Positions 35,901 through 49,494 are shown, numbered from the stretch's first letter. The stretch is 64,000 bases of DNA from Taxillus chinensis (GCA_023512835.1 CM042090.1:12741343-12805342); one strand, 5' to 3'. Notes: generated by a model not told the origin, from the letters alone. Program-made: numbers and translations.

Positions 35901-37669
35901 GTTGAAGCCAACCCGTAAAAAGCCATTAAAAGAATCACAAACATGATTTCAAAGAGTATTTAGGACGATTAATAGTTTTAAACCCTTTCTCCTTTCAATT
36001 TAAAAAAAAGTATAAAACCTGTTTCCTAGAAAAAATGCAGGCCTATGAATAGATGTGTCTCCACAGCATCAATAAACTATTTGAGAACTGATATGTTTAC
36101 TGCATCATGTGTGCTTTCCATCAGGTACGCTATGGAAGATCATGTTCACTGTTTCAAGACCATCCAGGTTTCTCCTCTTGGAACTTCATTAACAAACAAC
36201 AAAGGAAAATAAGTGGCTGTTGAACTTGCTTTTCACTGCATAAACTAACTAGTCAATGAAGGGCAATTGATGGGCTAACATGAAAGGGAAAATAGATAGG
36301 CATCAACCCAGATCCAGGTTTTATTCCATTGGCAGTCCTAATCTTGCAGGATTAGGTGTGCCATAGGGCACTGCGGTGTTTCATATTTTTCTTCAAATTT
36401 TTGAAGTGTCTAGACTGTGGGATGCTCTGCTTATTTCCAGTCTATGCTGATCATATTACTCACGGATCTTTTCTGTCCACTCAGGTTTCTCAGGCATCGG
36501 GAAGGTTACAGCCAGCGGAAAATTGGTCCAGAAAAACCTCTCAAGGATTTTTTTTTTTTTACCCGTTGTTTGTGCGTTCTTCTCCCGGTTGTAATTTTCC
36601 TTTGTATGTCTGATGGTGAAGGTGCTCCAGTTAGGGAAAAGCTTTATGATTCTGTTTTTAAGGATGCTGGGGCCTTTTTACATAGTAGGATTTTTTAGGG
36701 CAGTCTGCTGTGAATTTTTTTGTTTCTAGTTTTTTTGTTTGTTGTGAGGTGCAGATGGCTATAAATTTGTTTGTGGGTCTCTTTCTATAGTAATCACCCC
36801 TTGGGCCTTTGGCTTTGTAGGGAGCAGAATTTTCCCGAATTCTATTCTTGCAGATTTTGGACAGTTTCTATTCTTGCTGGTCAATTATTTTGTAGCTATT
36901 TTTTTTGCCTAGGGGCCTATCCCAAGCTAGGCTAGTTGGGAGGTATGCCTCAATTGTTGTATCTTTTTCTTTCTCTTTTTAATAAAAATGTGATTCATAT
37001 GTTCATTCTTATGTTGAAGCCTCTTCAATTTTCATGGAATTAAATTTTAGATATCTTGTTTCATTTACCTTGCTAGCAATATGGTGTTGACTATGTTTAT
37101 TTGAGATGTCGCCTGAAACTGGTGTGTATGGGTTTGAATCCAAACTCAAACCATTTATTGAGTAAAAAATGACAGTACATTTGTTATCCTCAATTGGCAT
37201 GCTTGCAACCAAGTGTTTGTCTGAATCATTATCATGACAAAAGTTTTAATACTAGAGATATTTAACAGAGTCCCATTTTATCAAAAGCAAACACTTTTTT
37301 TTTTTTTGAGAAAAAAGAAACTATTAAAAAATAAAAGAAAGATTACAACAACAATGGCACGTCTCTCCAACAGACGTCTCACCAAACTAATGACAAATTC
37401 TTTATGGGCAAAAGATAAATAGGCAAAGTTTCCAATAATCCTCGTTAAACCCCCAAAAAGAATAACCAATTGGAACCAATGTCTTACATAAAAATTAACC
37501 ATAAAGATATAACAGAAAAGAGATATAAGATCCAGAGGGATATTAAAAAAAATCATTTTAAAATTTTAATGGGTCTCCAAGATGGAAACATTTTTTTAAA
37601 GCTCCCATTCTCCTTTTGGGTGATAATATTTATTTCATATTCATGATCAAGATTTAATTATCCTTTTGG
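35901..37669. other. Between the two NLR units; possible LINE-like 3' tail
   Basis: No gene. 36320-36440 recurs at 48115-48255, and 36524-36600 recurs more weakly at 44110-44215. The stretch up to about 36991 ends TTTCTCTTTTTAATAAAAAT, which resembles the tail of a plant LINE, but no reverse-transcriptase frame is present. 37230-37560 is AT-rich. Confidence 0.4.
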
Positions 37670-39206
37670 GAACATTTTCGGACTAATGTCTTCAGATTGA
37701 TGTTATCGGATGAAGCATTGTCGGATGGATGGGATAGCGATTAGCGCAGCAACATTTATATTATAGGAATAAATTAATTTTATCGGAATTAATTATGGAG
37801 TCGCTCGGGCTGAAGTTTCTGGGATTGGGGTTTCCCTTCGCAATTACTTCCTTGGATTCATCTTCTCTTCGCATTGTGGGATTGAGTTTTTCGGACTGGG
37901 ATAGCGTACCTTCGGATTGAAGTTCTTAATTTTCTTGAATCGAACATTTATTGTGTGTATTGGAAATAGTTAATGTAGGTAAGCCTCTTCATTTTCAGCC
38001 GGTTTTATTTTATTATGAAAATTAAAAGTATTAATTATATTAAACATAATTAAGGTGGTAGGTGAATGATTATCTGTTGATTGGCTGATGCCGAGAAAGG
38101 TCATTTTTGTGGACAATTAATTTTTGGGAACCATGTTAATTAATTATATATTATCGACAGAAGAAAGCTGACCATCCAAGTAATAAGCGCCTAACTAGCC
38201 AAATAAAATATTATCAAATTAAACAAATTATAATACTAGGTCTTAAAATTCATATGAACCAAAAAAAAAAAGTCTCAACCCATATAGCCCCTTTGTTATA
38301 ACCAGCATGATATTCATGTTCACAATCAAAGCTTCCAGCATTTTCCTCATTCTCATAAACAACCTGCAAAATTCAAATCCCAAAGCCCGGTTACAATAAT
38401 AAAAGCAATCTTTAAATAATTAATAGCACAATACACATGCACTTTGGAACATGGACACATTAACAAACAGGACTACATAATGAAAATGTATCAAAATATT
38501 TAAACCATGCGCAAGCAAGACTGCTTATCAATTTAATTATTTATAACTAATATTTAAATTATTAAAATATTTAAACCACACACGCACTGAAAATATTTAT
38601 CAATGAAATATGTATCAAAATATTTTTATAACATACATTTACATAATTTATATTAAAAATAGTAAGCACTTTTTTGTTTCACTTGGAGTATTTTAAATAT
38701 ATTTTAGTTAATATCAAATAATAATTTTTAAATAATATCAACCCATCCCAAAATCCCAATCTCATCCCAACCACTAGAAATGAAAAACATAATTTCATGA
38801 AATAAAATTCATTTCTAGGCATTGATTCATCAAATCAAGGGAGAAATTCATCATCAATAAGACTAGAATAGAATGGCGTCTTTAAAGAAAATCCAACGGA
38901 AAAACTTAAGGGAGAGACTCGTCAATGGACCCCCGCATCACGGGGGTTTTTACACATCCGTGTGGACCACTGCATCACATCAATGGAACGGCCGAGTCCA
39001 ACGCGCTTAGCTTCCTGGCAGCTCCATCTACTCCATCTACTCGTCAACTCTGTGTGGGCAGGCCTTCTTTTTTCCAGACACAGCCATTACTTTCACATCT
39101 CTGTTTCTCCGGTTATCACCCTTTTATTTCACAACCCCCCCAGCACTCGCACTCGTACTCGCAATCGCACCAAATTAGTAACACAGAGCAGAAAAATCCC
39201 AACAAA
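37670..39206. repeat. Duplicated NLR 5' flank, copy 2 (mate 29435-31108)
   Basis: Colinear with copy 1, with small indels and one larger deletion near 38280. An open frame extends upstream of the NLR2 ATG to 38925. It is leader sequence shared with copy 1, where the homologous region is out of frame, so it is not coding. Confidence 0.85.
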
Positions 39207-42200
39207 ATGCCAGTCTTCGCCGAGATATTTCTGTCGGCGTTAGTGCAGGTGTTGTTCGACAAGCTGGCTTCTCACCTGCTGCCCGATTTTTCGATGCGAC
39301 GAGGAATCCGTTCCCATCTCGAGAAGTTGGAAGCGAATCTCAAAATGATCACCAAAGTGATTACCCATGCTGAGAATATGCTGTTTCGAGAAACGGAGGT
39401 TGAGGAGTGGTTGGAGGAAGTCAGGGACTGGGCTTACGATGCCGATGACTTCTTGGATGAAGTCAACACCAGAGCTAAGCAGGAAGAGGAAGAGGAAGAG
39501 GAGGCGAGGCGCAACCGAGAATCTACTCTTGGGAAGAGGAAGAGGCCAGGCCAGGTTTGGAGTGATGTTACAAAGGCTTGTGGATTCAATTCTGGCATGC
39601 ATTCAAAGGGCGTGGAGAAGCTCAACAGTCGTTTGGACACTATTTGTAAACGGATGGGTGAGATGCGTAGGCTCATGAAGATGACTCTCCCCACTGACAA
39701 TAATACATCCACACCACCGCTGCCAATACTGCAAAGACCATTGGAAGCCACCGCGCATGCGTTCGATGCTCAGGTCTTCGGAAGGGAGCAAGAAAAGGAA
39801 ACGATAATTGAACAGTTAGAAAGCAGCAGGGACACAGCTGTGGAGGTGATTCCCATTGTTGGCATGCCAGGCATTGGCAAGACCACCTTGGCTCGTCATG
39901 TCTTCAACTCCGTCAAAAAGCAGCAGCCGCAGCAGGAGCAGGAGCCGCCGCTGCTTTTTGATATCAAAGGCTGGGTTTGCGTGTCAGACGATTTTGATGT
40001 CAACAGAATCACAAAGGATATTCTGGAGTCATTCACTTGCGGAGCCCCCGATTTGAGCAGACTGGAACAACTTCAGTCTAAACTCAAAGAAGTGGTAGGA
40101 GGAAAAAGGTTCCTACTTGTATTGGACGATGTGTGGACCAGCAACTACTCAGATTGGGACGCTCTTCGATCCCCATTTGGAGTGGGAGCACCGGGGAGTA
40201 AAATATTAGTCACAACTCGAGACAACAAAGTGGCTTCCATGATGCAAACTGATGACCCCATGAAAATTCATCACCCCAGACCCTTATGCGACGATGATTG
40301 TTGGTCGGTATTCTTGCAACATGTGATTGATAGAAGTTATCCCCATTTCGAGTTAGAGGCAGGACATTTCCGCATGAAAATTTTGGACAGGTGCAAAGGC
40401 CTTCCGTTGACTGCCAAATTACTTGCTGGCATTTTGCGCGGCGAAAGTCCAGGCCAGGGTTGGGAGGCTAAATTAAAAAGTAGCATCTGGGATGTATTGG
40501 AAAATGAATTATCAGGGAGAAAGGGAGATGGTATGCTTCCAGTTGTAATGTTGAGTTACTTTCATCTTCCACCACAGTTGAAACGTTGTTTTTCGTATTG
40601 CTCTGTGCTCCCAGAGGACTATGAATTTGGGGAAGAGGAGGTCGTGTTGATGTGGATGGCTCAAGGTTTAGTTTTGCCCGACAGAGGTGAACAAGTAGAG
40701 GTTACGGGTGCTACGTATTTTCGTGAATTAGTGTCTCGATCACTTTTCCAACCGTCGCTCAATCATCCGTCTCGATTTCTCATGCACGACTTGATTAATG
40801 ATATGGCTGAAATGGTAGCCGGTAAGTCATCTTTGAAATTTGATGGAGATCTTGAAATGGATAGCATCCCCGAACAAGCTCGATATTTGTCATTTCGCAA
40901 TATTAGACTCAAAATGGAATTCGAAGCCTTTGAAAGAACAAAATACTTGCGGGCATTCCAATCATTCGACCGTAATGTTTGGGAACCTTATTTAACGAGC
41001 TATGTTACACTCGAATTGTTGATGAAACTAAAATATCTTCGGGTTCTTTGCTTAAGAGGGTATTCTGTTAGAGAACTACCAGAAGATGTTGGTAATCTAA
41101 TACATCTAAGGCTTGTTGACCTTTCTTACACTCTTATTAGAAGATTGCCCGAATCGACAAGCAACCTTTATAATTTGCAGACATTGGAACTGAAAGGGTG
41201 TGAGAGACTTGAGACACTGCCCTCTCAAATGAGGAAGCTCATAAATTTAAGGAATCTTGATTGCTCTAGTTTCAATAAGTTGGTAGCCATGCCCACGGAA
41301 ATGGGCAAACTGACCAGCCTCCAAAAGCTTTCTAATTTCATTGTAGGCAAAGGGTTGGAGCAAGGTGTTGGTCAGTTGAAGTATTTATCACATCTCAAAG
41401 GGAGTATCTCAATTTCATCTCTTGAAAATGTTCGCGACTCTAAAGAGGCTAGAGAAGCAAAGTTAATGAGTAAAGAAGGCTTACGGTTGTTGGAATTAAA
41501 GTGGAATTCTGATCATGGTGATTTACAAGGCACAGGCGCTTCTTTCGATGTCTTGGTAGAGTTGCAACCGCACAAACATTTGGAAGAATTAATTATCAGT
41601 GGCTACGGTGGTTTTTCCTTCCCTGGCTGGGTTGGGGATGATTGTTTCTCAAAAATGAGGGTGATAAAATTAGTGGATTGTGGAAAGTGCACCTTATTGC
41701 CACCCCTCGGAAAGCTGCCGGTTTTAGAAGAAATTCAAATTCGAAATGTGAGTGGAATAGGGTCCGTGGGGAAAGAATTTTATGGGAAGGAGAGAGGAGC
41801 TTTTCCATCGCTGAAGATTTTGAAATTTGAGTGTATGGAGAATTGGTCTACCTGGTCGTATCCCCCTGGTGGTGGCTGTGGTTTTACTCGTTTGGAAGAA
41901 TTGTATGTCATAAATTGCCCAAAATTATCCATGTCCTTACCGGATTGCATTAATGTACAGAAATTAAAAGTTAAAAAATGTGTTGAGTTGTTGGTTGCAC
42001 TTCCAAGGCAGTCTATCTTAGAGATGGATATTGGAGAATGCAAAGTGGCGTTGATGGGGTGTTTAAAGGAAGATGGAGATGCAAGTCCATTGCTGCCGTC
42101 AGTAGTTACCAGCTTAAAGGTTGAGAAGGTGGATGTGGTAGAAGCTGTTGGATCTGAATTGATGAGAATGAATATAGTTAGTAATAAAGATGTTGTGGGG

Positions 42201-43411
42201 GCTCATCCCCAAATGATGATGCTCGGCTCCCTTAAAGCCTTGGAGATCGTAAGCATTCCAAAGCTCACGCATCTTCCGGGAGTAGTTCTACAGGGGCTGC
42301 CCAAACTTGAAGAACTGAGTATTCGGGGGTGTGAAGAGCTGACATCATTGTGGAAGATGGATGACGGGGAGAAACAGAAGTCTCACTTTCTCAACTCCCT
42401 CCGTGTTTTGGTGGTGAAGGAATGCTGCCAACTTGTTTGCTTGTCAGAAGAAAAAGAAGAAGAGACGCGGGGGAAGCAACAATGTCTGGGGTTGCCTTGC
42501 GGGCTTGAGACATTGACCCTAATAAGTTGTGACAAGCTGGAGAAGCTGCCGAGTGACCTTGCTTCTCTTCGGAATCTGGGTATCTACTATTGCAGGAGGC
42601 TGTCATGTCTCCCAGAGATGGGTTTCCCATCCACCCTGGAAACATTGCGTCTTCTGAGATGCGACTTGCTCACGTGCCTATCGTCATCATCATCATCATC
42701 CATGGCCATGAGGGCGAATGGGAAAGGAATGCCTCTACCGCACTCGCTCAAAGAGTTGTGGATTACTGCCTGTAACAATCTGGAGTCATTAGTAGTAGGC
42801 AGCAATCCCCAAGGATTTACTTCTCCAGGCTCCTTCCCCTCCCTCGAAGCAGTAAGCATATGGAATTGTCCAAAACTGAAATCCCTGCCGGAGGGATTAA
42901 TACACCGTCGTCTCAAGCGTCTGTCTATAGTAGGCTGCCAGAATCTGGGGGATCTGTCCATCTCCTCCGTCCTCCCCCCCCCAACTTGCACACTCTTTCC
43001 ATTGGGGGCGGTGCCGGCCCTTCAGTGACGCCCGATGACGAGCAGCTCTTCAGTGTTCCGTTGCCTCCCTCCTTAACTACTCTATGGATATGTAATTTCA
43101 AAAAGTTGTCCCCGGAGGCCGAGGCCTTTCGAAACCTCACCTCTCTCGAAGATCTAGTCATCAGGGATTGCCCAGGTTTGACATCCATCCCAGACCAGTT
43201 GCTGCCTCCATCGCTTCGCTCTTTACAAATCTGTGATTGCCGGGGTTTGACATCCATCCCAGACCAGTTGCTGCCTCCATCGCTTCGCTCTTTACAAATC
43301 TGTGATTGTCCGCTGTTGGCTCACGAATTCACAAAGGGGAAAGGACGATATTGGCCCAAAGTCAAGTTCATTCCCGAAGTCCTGATCGATTGTCGTTCCA
43401 TATTTGATTGA
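39207..43411 (+). CDS. CC-NB-LRR disease resistance protein, RPP13-like-1 type (NLR2)
   Basis: Tandem paralogue of NLR1 with the same domain order, apparently intronless. The start MPVFAEIFLSA at 39207 aligns with the NLR1 start; the longer open frame from 38925 is leader. P-loop GMPGIGKTT begins at residue 219, kinase-2 LVLDDVW has Asp307/308, and MHD is at 526-528. RNBS-A, RNBS-B, GLPL and the SYCSVLPEDYEF block are all intact. The LRR region continues past an apparent stop at 43026-43028. One C missing from the run at 42974-42982 shifts the frame, and the correct frame resumes as NLHTLSIGGGAGPSVTPDDE and ends FIPEVLIDCRSIFD. With that base the protein is about 1401 residues. Compared with NLR1 it lacks about 30 residues around the SGWPAGLLSIQQGQ segment and has two instead of four terminal 23-residue LRR units. 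It has an AATAAA signal just downstream. Confidence 0.94.
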
Positions 43412-43840
43412 CCGACCGAACAGAGGATGTGTCAATTTTATTTAATAAATGCTTTCCGTTTTGTTTTCCCCCGCTTTCTTCACACAAATAAATAAATAAA
43501 ACAATACAAGATTTGCCTAGAGTAGACTTACAGATTTTGTAGGCTTTTTCTTACTTTTCTCCTCTCTTTTTTTCTGGGTTTACCATTTTAACTTTTCCTT
43601 CAAAAATAGAATGCCAGCCACCCATCATGACCACATGCAAAAATATATTTGCAATCTGTTTTCCTGTAATCTTACTTTCAGTGATGCATAAATTTGATAT
43701 AACTTAACATATATGATCAACTGAAAGTTATTTTTTTGTTGGTGGTTACTGATATTTTCAGGGTTACTCTCGCTCATGGGATTGCATTGTGGAATTATGA
43801 TGTTGATGTTAAATTGTTAAGGGTGACGCTGCACAAATAT
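43412..43840. repeat. NLR 3' flank, copy 2
   Basis: Shared with 35555-35900 and 45276-45660. It retains the AATAAA-bearing segment lost from copy 1. Confidence 0.8.
43444..43449 (+). terminator. Candidate poly(A) signal of NLR2
   Basis: AATAAA lies about 35 bp after the stop codon, followed by T-rich sequence. The same hexamer in the same context follows the NLR fragments at 45295 and 56507. Confidence 0.5.
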
Positions 43841-44339
43841 TTCTTACATTTCTTAGTTACTTACAAGTTGAAGTCTGCCAAATTCCCGAAAGCAATTTAG
43901 TTATGTCCATGCCATTTTATTTTATTTTTATTTATTTTTTTCAATGAATTTTATTCACTGAGGCCAATGCGTATTCACGGATCATATTGCATAATCATCC
44001 AAACTAGATGTTTTTCCTCGCTCGCGTAGAAATGGCTATGGATACCAATGTGGGGGGTCAAATGGTGGCATTAAGAAAACGTACTTATTTTAATATTTCA
44101 ATAACTTTATATCGGTCCCGAAAAACCTCTCTTGGTGGTCTTGGCTGGTCCTCTCCCTTCTGGATTTACTTTTTTTTTTTTCCGTTGTTTGTGCTTTCTT
44201 GTCCCGGTTGTCATAAATTGAATGTCAAATTTATAAATTAATTAAAAAAAATATATTAAATAAAATGAATTACATTTTGATACTATAAAAACATAAATGT
44301 AAATAATACATTCGTATGAAAAGTCGTTTAGTGTGCTTT
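43841..44339. other. Repeat-mosaic spacer, no gene
   Basis: Contains a weak copy of the 36524-36600 segment (44110-44215) and, at 44215-44340, sequence related to 53400-53570 and 57300-57430. Confidence 0.45.
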
Positions 44340-45106
44340 TTTCTTTTCTTTTCATCACTCTTCAAAATAATTTTAGTAAGATCATTGTTTCCGTCATGTG
44401 AAAACAACACATACCAAGTTCGTCTAACTCCAACCTTATATATTCTTCAAAACTAGGAGCTCAGAAAAGACACATTGGATGCATTTTTTCACCATATAAT
44501 TATAATAATATTAAACAACAAAATAATTAAAAAGTGGAAGGTTAGTGAAAATAATTGGAGCCAATGTGATGATATATGTATATATATAAAGCAGATGGAA
44601 AAATGAAAGGGCCAATACAAGATATGGAAGGACCAATACATAATTTTCATTGCTGAATTAAACCGCACGAATGAGACATGAATCGTTTAGCTAAAGCCCC
44701 TCAAGGCTTGGATTTTATTTTTTTCCTGAGGATGAAGACTTGAAATTTTTGGCCAAAAAAGACATTGATTGATCTCAACGAGTTGGTTTGAAATGTTTTG
44801 TTTTGTTTTTTTTCCTTTCTTCTATGGAAGAGAATCGACCCATTTATTGGGATAAAAAAAATTTGAAACAAAGTGATTTTTTAAAGATGGGATATATAGT
44901 TTCGGAGATACTGCTACATAAATTATTGAACTGCATACATATATAGTTTCTAATTGAACTGCATAAATTATTGATTATATATATATATATAGTTTCGGAG
45001 ATACTGCTACATATTCAGATTTTTTTTTCCTGATTAAATTATTGATCGTTTGATTTTATCTTATTTCACGTTTCTATATTCATTTATAATGCAATATTTT
45101 GGGTGA
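44340..45106. repeat. Module R1, copy 1
   Basis: Carries the module hallmarks in order: AGGAGCTCAGAAAAGACACA, TTGGATGCATTTTTTC, TAATTGGAGCCAATGTGATG, the pair GGGCCAATAC / GGACCAATACATAA, GAATCGTTTAGCTAAAGCCC, GACCCATTTATTGGGATAAA, and an end at GGGTGAGATTTG. Other copies are at 48256-49190, 50505-51345, 54965-55680 and 59545-60600. The end passes directly into an NLR LRR fragment. Confidence 0.85.
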
Positions 45107-45660
45107 GATTTGACATCCATCCCAGACCAGTTGCTGCTTCCATCGCTTCGCTCTTTAGAAATCATTGGTTGCCCGCCGTTGGCTCACGAATTCGCAAAGG
45201 GAAAACGACGATATTGGCCCAAAGTCAAGTTCATTCCTCGTGTCCAGATCGATGGCGTTACGTATTTGATTGACCGAGGATGTCAATTTTATTTAATAAA
45301 TGCTTTCCGTTTTGTTAATTGTTTTCCCCCACTTTCTTCAGACAAATAATTAAATAAAACAATACAAGATTTGCCTATAGTAGACTTACAGATTTTGTAG
45401 GCTTTTTCTTACTTTTCTCCCTTTTCTTTTCTGGGTTTACCATTTTAACTTTTCCTTCAAAAATATATTTTCCGGTAATCTTACTTTCAGTGATGCATAA
45501 ATTTGATATAACTTAATATATATGATCGACTGAAAGTTAATTATTAGTTGGTTGTTATTGATATTTTCAGGGTTAGATGTAATTATTGCTTTTGCTCATG
45601 GGATTGAATTGTGGAATTATGATGTTATGTTAAATTGTTAATGGTGGCATTGCAAATTAA
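45107..45660 (+). pseudogene. NLR 3' fragment (one LRR unit plus tail) and its 3' flank
   Basis: From about 45109 the frame reads TSIPDQLLLPSLRSLEIIGC, then PPLAHEFAKGKRRYWPKVKF. This is the last LRR unit and C-terminus of the local NLR family. One base lost near 45254 moves the frame past the family's FD-stop end. AATAAA at 45295-45300 and the duplicated 3' flank follow. Nothing else of the NLR is present, and the 5' junction is with module R1 in a GAGATTTG context. Confidence 0.85.
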
Positions 45661-45669
45661 TTGGTTGTT

Positions 45670-46040
45670 CTTAGAGCATTAGTAGCAAATTAAAAATTAA
45701 AAAATTATCTATTTACATATAATTTTTCACATAGAATTTATATCATATCTCTCAAGAGAAATACTATTTACTCATTATAACTATTAAATTATATATAAAA
45801 AAATTTCATTTCCTTTCTTCACGTTTCTTATAATATTCATTTTTATATCATATTAAATTATAAAAAATTTATTATTAAATAAAATAAGTAATATAAAATA
45901 TTATTTTAATGATATAGATGGTAATTTAGAAAATCTACTATAATATATATATATATATTTATATAGGTAAACAAAAGGTAGTATAAAACTATAAATTTAG
46001 AAAAACTTATTAGGTGAGTGGAGTAAGTGCTCTTAGAGCA
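45670..46040. mobile_element. Small AT-rich TIR element, related to 2490-2740
   Basis: Its ends are AGAGCATTAGTAGC and, in reverse, AGAGCACTTACTC. The interior has the same order of words as 2490-2740 (TAAATTATAT...CCCATAAT-like, TTAATAATATAG, AGAATTTAG), so this is a repeated family in the window. No coding. Boundaries are approximate. Confidence 0.45.
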
Positions 46041-46329
46041 TCCACTATAGCCTCTTCAAATTTGGCTCTTCAAAATAACCAAAATTATATCTTTTCTATT
46101 TTAACAATCCAAGCACACTTTTTAATCTCTCTATTTTAACCATTTTATCAATTAAAATATTACTTTTTAAATATTTATTTATTCTTTTAAATGAAAATGT
46201 AAATGTGGAAAGAAAAAAAAGAAATAGAAAAGTAAATATGGTGAGAGAAAATATAATATTTTACCAATGTGGGGTCAAATGATGGCATTAAAAAATGTAC
46301 TTATTTTAATATTTCATTTCAACAACTTT

Positions 46330-47210
46330 ATGGCTTAGTTTGGTAATCTTTGTGCTTTTAGAAGAAGTTGCTTTTAACTATCTTTGGAAAAATAAGTCAT
46401 TGTAAAAATAAGCGGTGAGTGTTTGGTAAAACATAATTTTAAAAGTGCTTTAAATTTTAAAAGCAGGTAATAGGTATTTGGTAAATTAAAAACAAAAGTC
46501 TTGTGAAAACATAAAAGACATAAATATCCTTATTAATTATATTATATTTTAAAAAAAAAAACCTAATCCCACCCATCCCCATCCCGTCGCACCCCTCTTC
46601 ACCCATCCCACCGCACCCTTCCTTTGCCAACCCCACCCCCATCCCCATCCCGCTGCACACACCCCCGCCTCCTCTCCCATCCCAACGCCGCCCGCTCCCT
46701 CTCCTATCTCCGACGTTGCCCACCCCCTCCCCCCCCCCCTACTATTCCCGATCCCATCCCAATCATCCCCGACGCCGCCCACCCCTTGATGCCGCCTCAC
46801 CGATGCCGCCCACCCCCCGACGCCACCCCGCCAATGCCGCCCAACCCCGATCCCATCCCCAACGATGCCCTGCCCCCACGCCGCCCACCCCCGATCCCAT
46901 CCCCGACGCTGCCCCGCCCCCACGCCGCCCACCCCCGTGCTCCCCGACTCGTCGGCCTCCTGTGCACGCATCCCTCGTTAATGCAAGATGAGGATGAAGA
47001 GAGAGGATAATATTGTCATTTTAATTTTTTAAAAACTGCTTCTTAAAAAAGCGGCTTCTAAAAGCAACCCTTAGATTGCTTCGTTTTGGGCAAAAAAAGC
47101 AAAAACTTTTTTATAAGTACTTATTTTGATTTTACCAAATACTTTTTTTTGCTTCTGCTTGTTTTATAAGCGAAGCGACCTTTTAAAAGCATTCCCAAAC
47201 TATTGGTTTT
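46330..47210. mobile_element. TIR-like element with C-rich core
   Basis: The left arm TAGTTTGGTAATC...TGCTTTTAGAAG and the right arm read in reverse, TAGTTTGGGAATGCTTTTAA, are inverted relatives and continue with AAGC/GCTTTT words. The core (46560-46970) is an irregular array of CCCCGA(T/C)CCCATCCC and GCCGCCCACCCC words, a degenerate C-rich minisatellite. It yields long Pro/Arg or Gly/Trp frames that are not genes. No clear target duplication was found. Confidence 0.45.
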
Positions 47211-48255
47211 ACTGTTTTATAAATTGGAAACAATCAAATTTCTTGTAACATTTCTTCACCCATCGCCCTTAAATTTACTGTTACGGTTATGTTTCTGTGA
47301 TATGATATTTCATATTAATTCCTTCATTTACTTCATGATTCCGTAAATTTGCTTCACCCTCGCCATTAAATCTTATTAAGATATTTAATCTCACCTCTTG
47401 TATTGTTGTTTTCCAACTTTAAGTAATTAAATGAATGAAAATATTAGAGTAAAGGAGTCAGACCTTTGGAAATAAGGTTGCGAGGGCTTCATAATTATGT
47501 TAGCTTTTGTGCTATGAAATTCAATAAATAGGCTAAGGACATTTTAACTTTAAACATCTAAACCTTAAATCTTGGAATGATGAGTTGTATCAAGTTATGT
47601 AAAAATAACTGACAATTGATGCTAGTGCTCAAACCCATCCGTGTAAATGTCTTGAATTTGAGAACATTGCAGACAGAGATAAAGATGAATTGAAATCCTA
47701 ATCCCCCTCCTTCATACGTATTGCTTATTCCATCTCATAACTAGAAGAGCCTTATTTGGTGCAAGCACGGATGCAGGCCGGTGCAATTAATTTTGTGTTG
47801 GGATACTGGAAAATACAGAAAATGGAATGAAGGTGGGAGAAGACAAACACGACTTATCGTCTTATTATTATTATTAATGAGCGTTTATCACTCTGTTCAC
47901 ATACATTTATATATAAGTCCCATTTAGGAAAATTCCAAATGTACCCTTAATAATTTGCTTTCAATGTAGAGTTACATCTCATGCCCCAATTTTAAATAAG
48001 ATTCATTATTGCCCCTGACCGGAACCCCATTTTTTAGGTGTTGTAAGAGGAAAAGTGAACCGACCAAAAATCCTAGTGCAGTGGCTGCAGTTTTTCTCTC
48101 CTGTTTGGTGCATCCAGTTAACAGCTTTTTATTCCATTGACTGTCCTAATCTTGCAGGTTCAGGTGTGGCACAGGGCACTGCAGTGTTTTCATATTTTTC
48201 TTCAAGTTTTCAGGTGTCTACGCTGTGGGATGCTCTGCTTATTTCCAGTCTCAGT
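47211..48255. other. Spacer, no gene
   Basis: AT-rich with no recognisable motif, except 48115-48255, which is a copy of 36320-36440. Confidence 0.5.
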
Positions 48256-49190
48256 TTATGCTCTTCTTCAAAATAATTTTAGTATGATCATTGTTTCTGT
48301 CATGTGAAAACAACACATACCAAGTTCGTCTAACTCCAACCTTATATATTCTTCAAAACTAGGAGCTCAGAAAAGACACATTGGATGCATTTTTTCACCA
48401 TATAATAATATTAAACAACAAAATAATTAAAAAGTGGAAGGTTAGTGAAAATAATTGGAGCCAATGTGATGATATATGTATATATATAAAGCAGATGGAA
48501 AAATGAAAGGGCGAATACAAGGTATGGAAGGACCAATACATAATTTTTATTGCTGAAACCGCACGTATGAGACATGAATCGTTTAGCTAAAGCCCCTCGA
48601 GGCTTGGATTTTATTTTTTCCTGAGGATGAAGACTTGAAATTTTTGGCCAAAAAAGACATTGATTGATCTCAACGAGTTGGTTTGAAATGTTTGTTTTTT
48701 GTTTTTTTTTTCCTTTCTTCTATGGAAGAGAGCCGACCCATTTATTGGGATAAAAAAATTGAAACAAAGTGATTTTTTAAAGATGGGATATATAGTTTCG
48801 GAGATACTACTACATAAATTATTGAACTGCATACATATATAGTTTCTAATTGAACTGCATAAATTATTTCGGAGATAGTGCTACATATATAGTTTCGGAG
48901 ATACTGCGCTACATATATAGTTTCTAATTGAACTGCATAAATTATTGATTATATATATAGTTTCAGAGATACTGCCACATATTTAGATTTTTTTTTTCCG
49001 GATTAAATTATTGATCGTTTGATTTTATCTTATTTCACGTTTCTATATTCATTTATAATGCAATATTTTGGGTGAGATTTGGTTTCTGCATTTTTATAAT
49101 TGATTCTTATCATCTTATGATATCAACTTTTAAAGAATTTGGTTTGGTGGCCTATTTTGTTTCTTTGAAGGACTCGTGCAGCATCATTTC
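48256..49190. repeat. Module R1, copy 2
   Basis: Close match to 44340-45106, with extra short internal duplications of the TAGTTTCGGAGATACTG word near 48795-48970. Unlike copy 1 it continues past GGGTGAGATTTG into GTTTCTGCATTTTT...TTGAAGGACTCGTGCAGC instead of an NLR fragment. Confidence 0.85.
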
Positions 49191-49494
49191 ATTGGGCAAT
49201 CAATCAGGATAGATAAAACTTGCAGTAGTCCTGCAATATATCAACACGGTAACGTTTTGATAAAAACAAAAAAAAAAAAAAAAAACCACGCTCTCTCCAT
49301 TCTCTTCGTCCGCCCGCCGCATCCCCATCTCTCTCGGCTCTCTCCATCCAGCGACGCCGCCATCTCCCTTGACCCCAAAAAGAAACTCGTTGTCTCCTGC
49401 TCTATTATTCCTGCTGTCTCTCTCCAGTTTCACCCACTCAAACCATTCCTGCGATTTCTAATTTTGTGGCCTCGAATTCGATCTTGAATGCTCC
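49191..49494. other. Short GC-richer stretch after R1
   Basis: 49290-49480 is C/T-rich (CTCTCTCC words) with a weak open frame on each strand. Nothing is recognised. Confidence 0.4.

Noticed and set aside
38925..39206. Upstream extension of the NLR2 open frame by 94 codons
   Set aside because: The homologous NLR1 leader is out of frame and differs by indels not in multiples of three; the family start is MPV.
46549..47010. Gly/Trp-rich and Pro-rich ORFs up to 140 codons
   Set aside because: They follow the C-rich minisatellite composition and occur in several frames at once.
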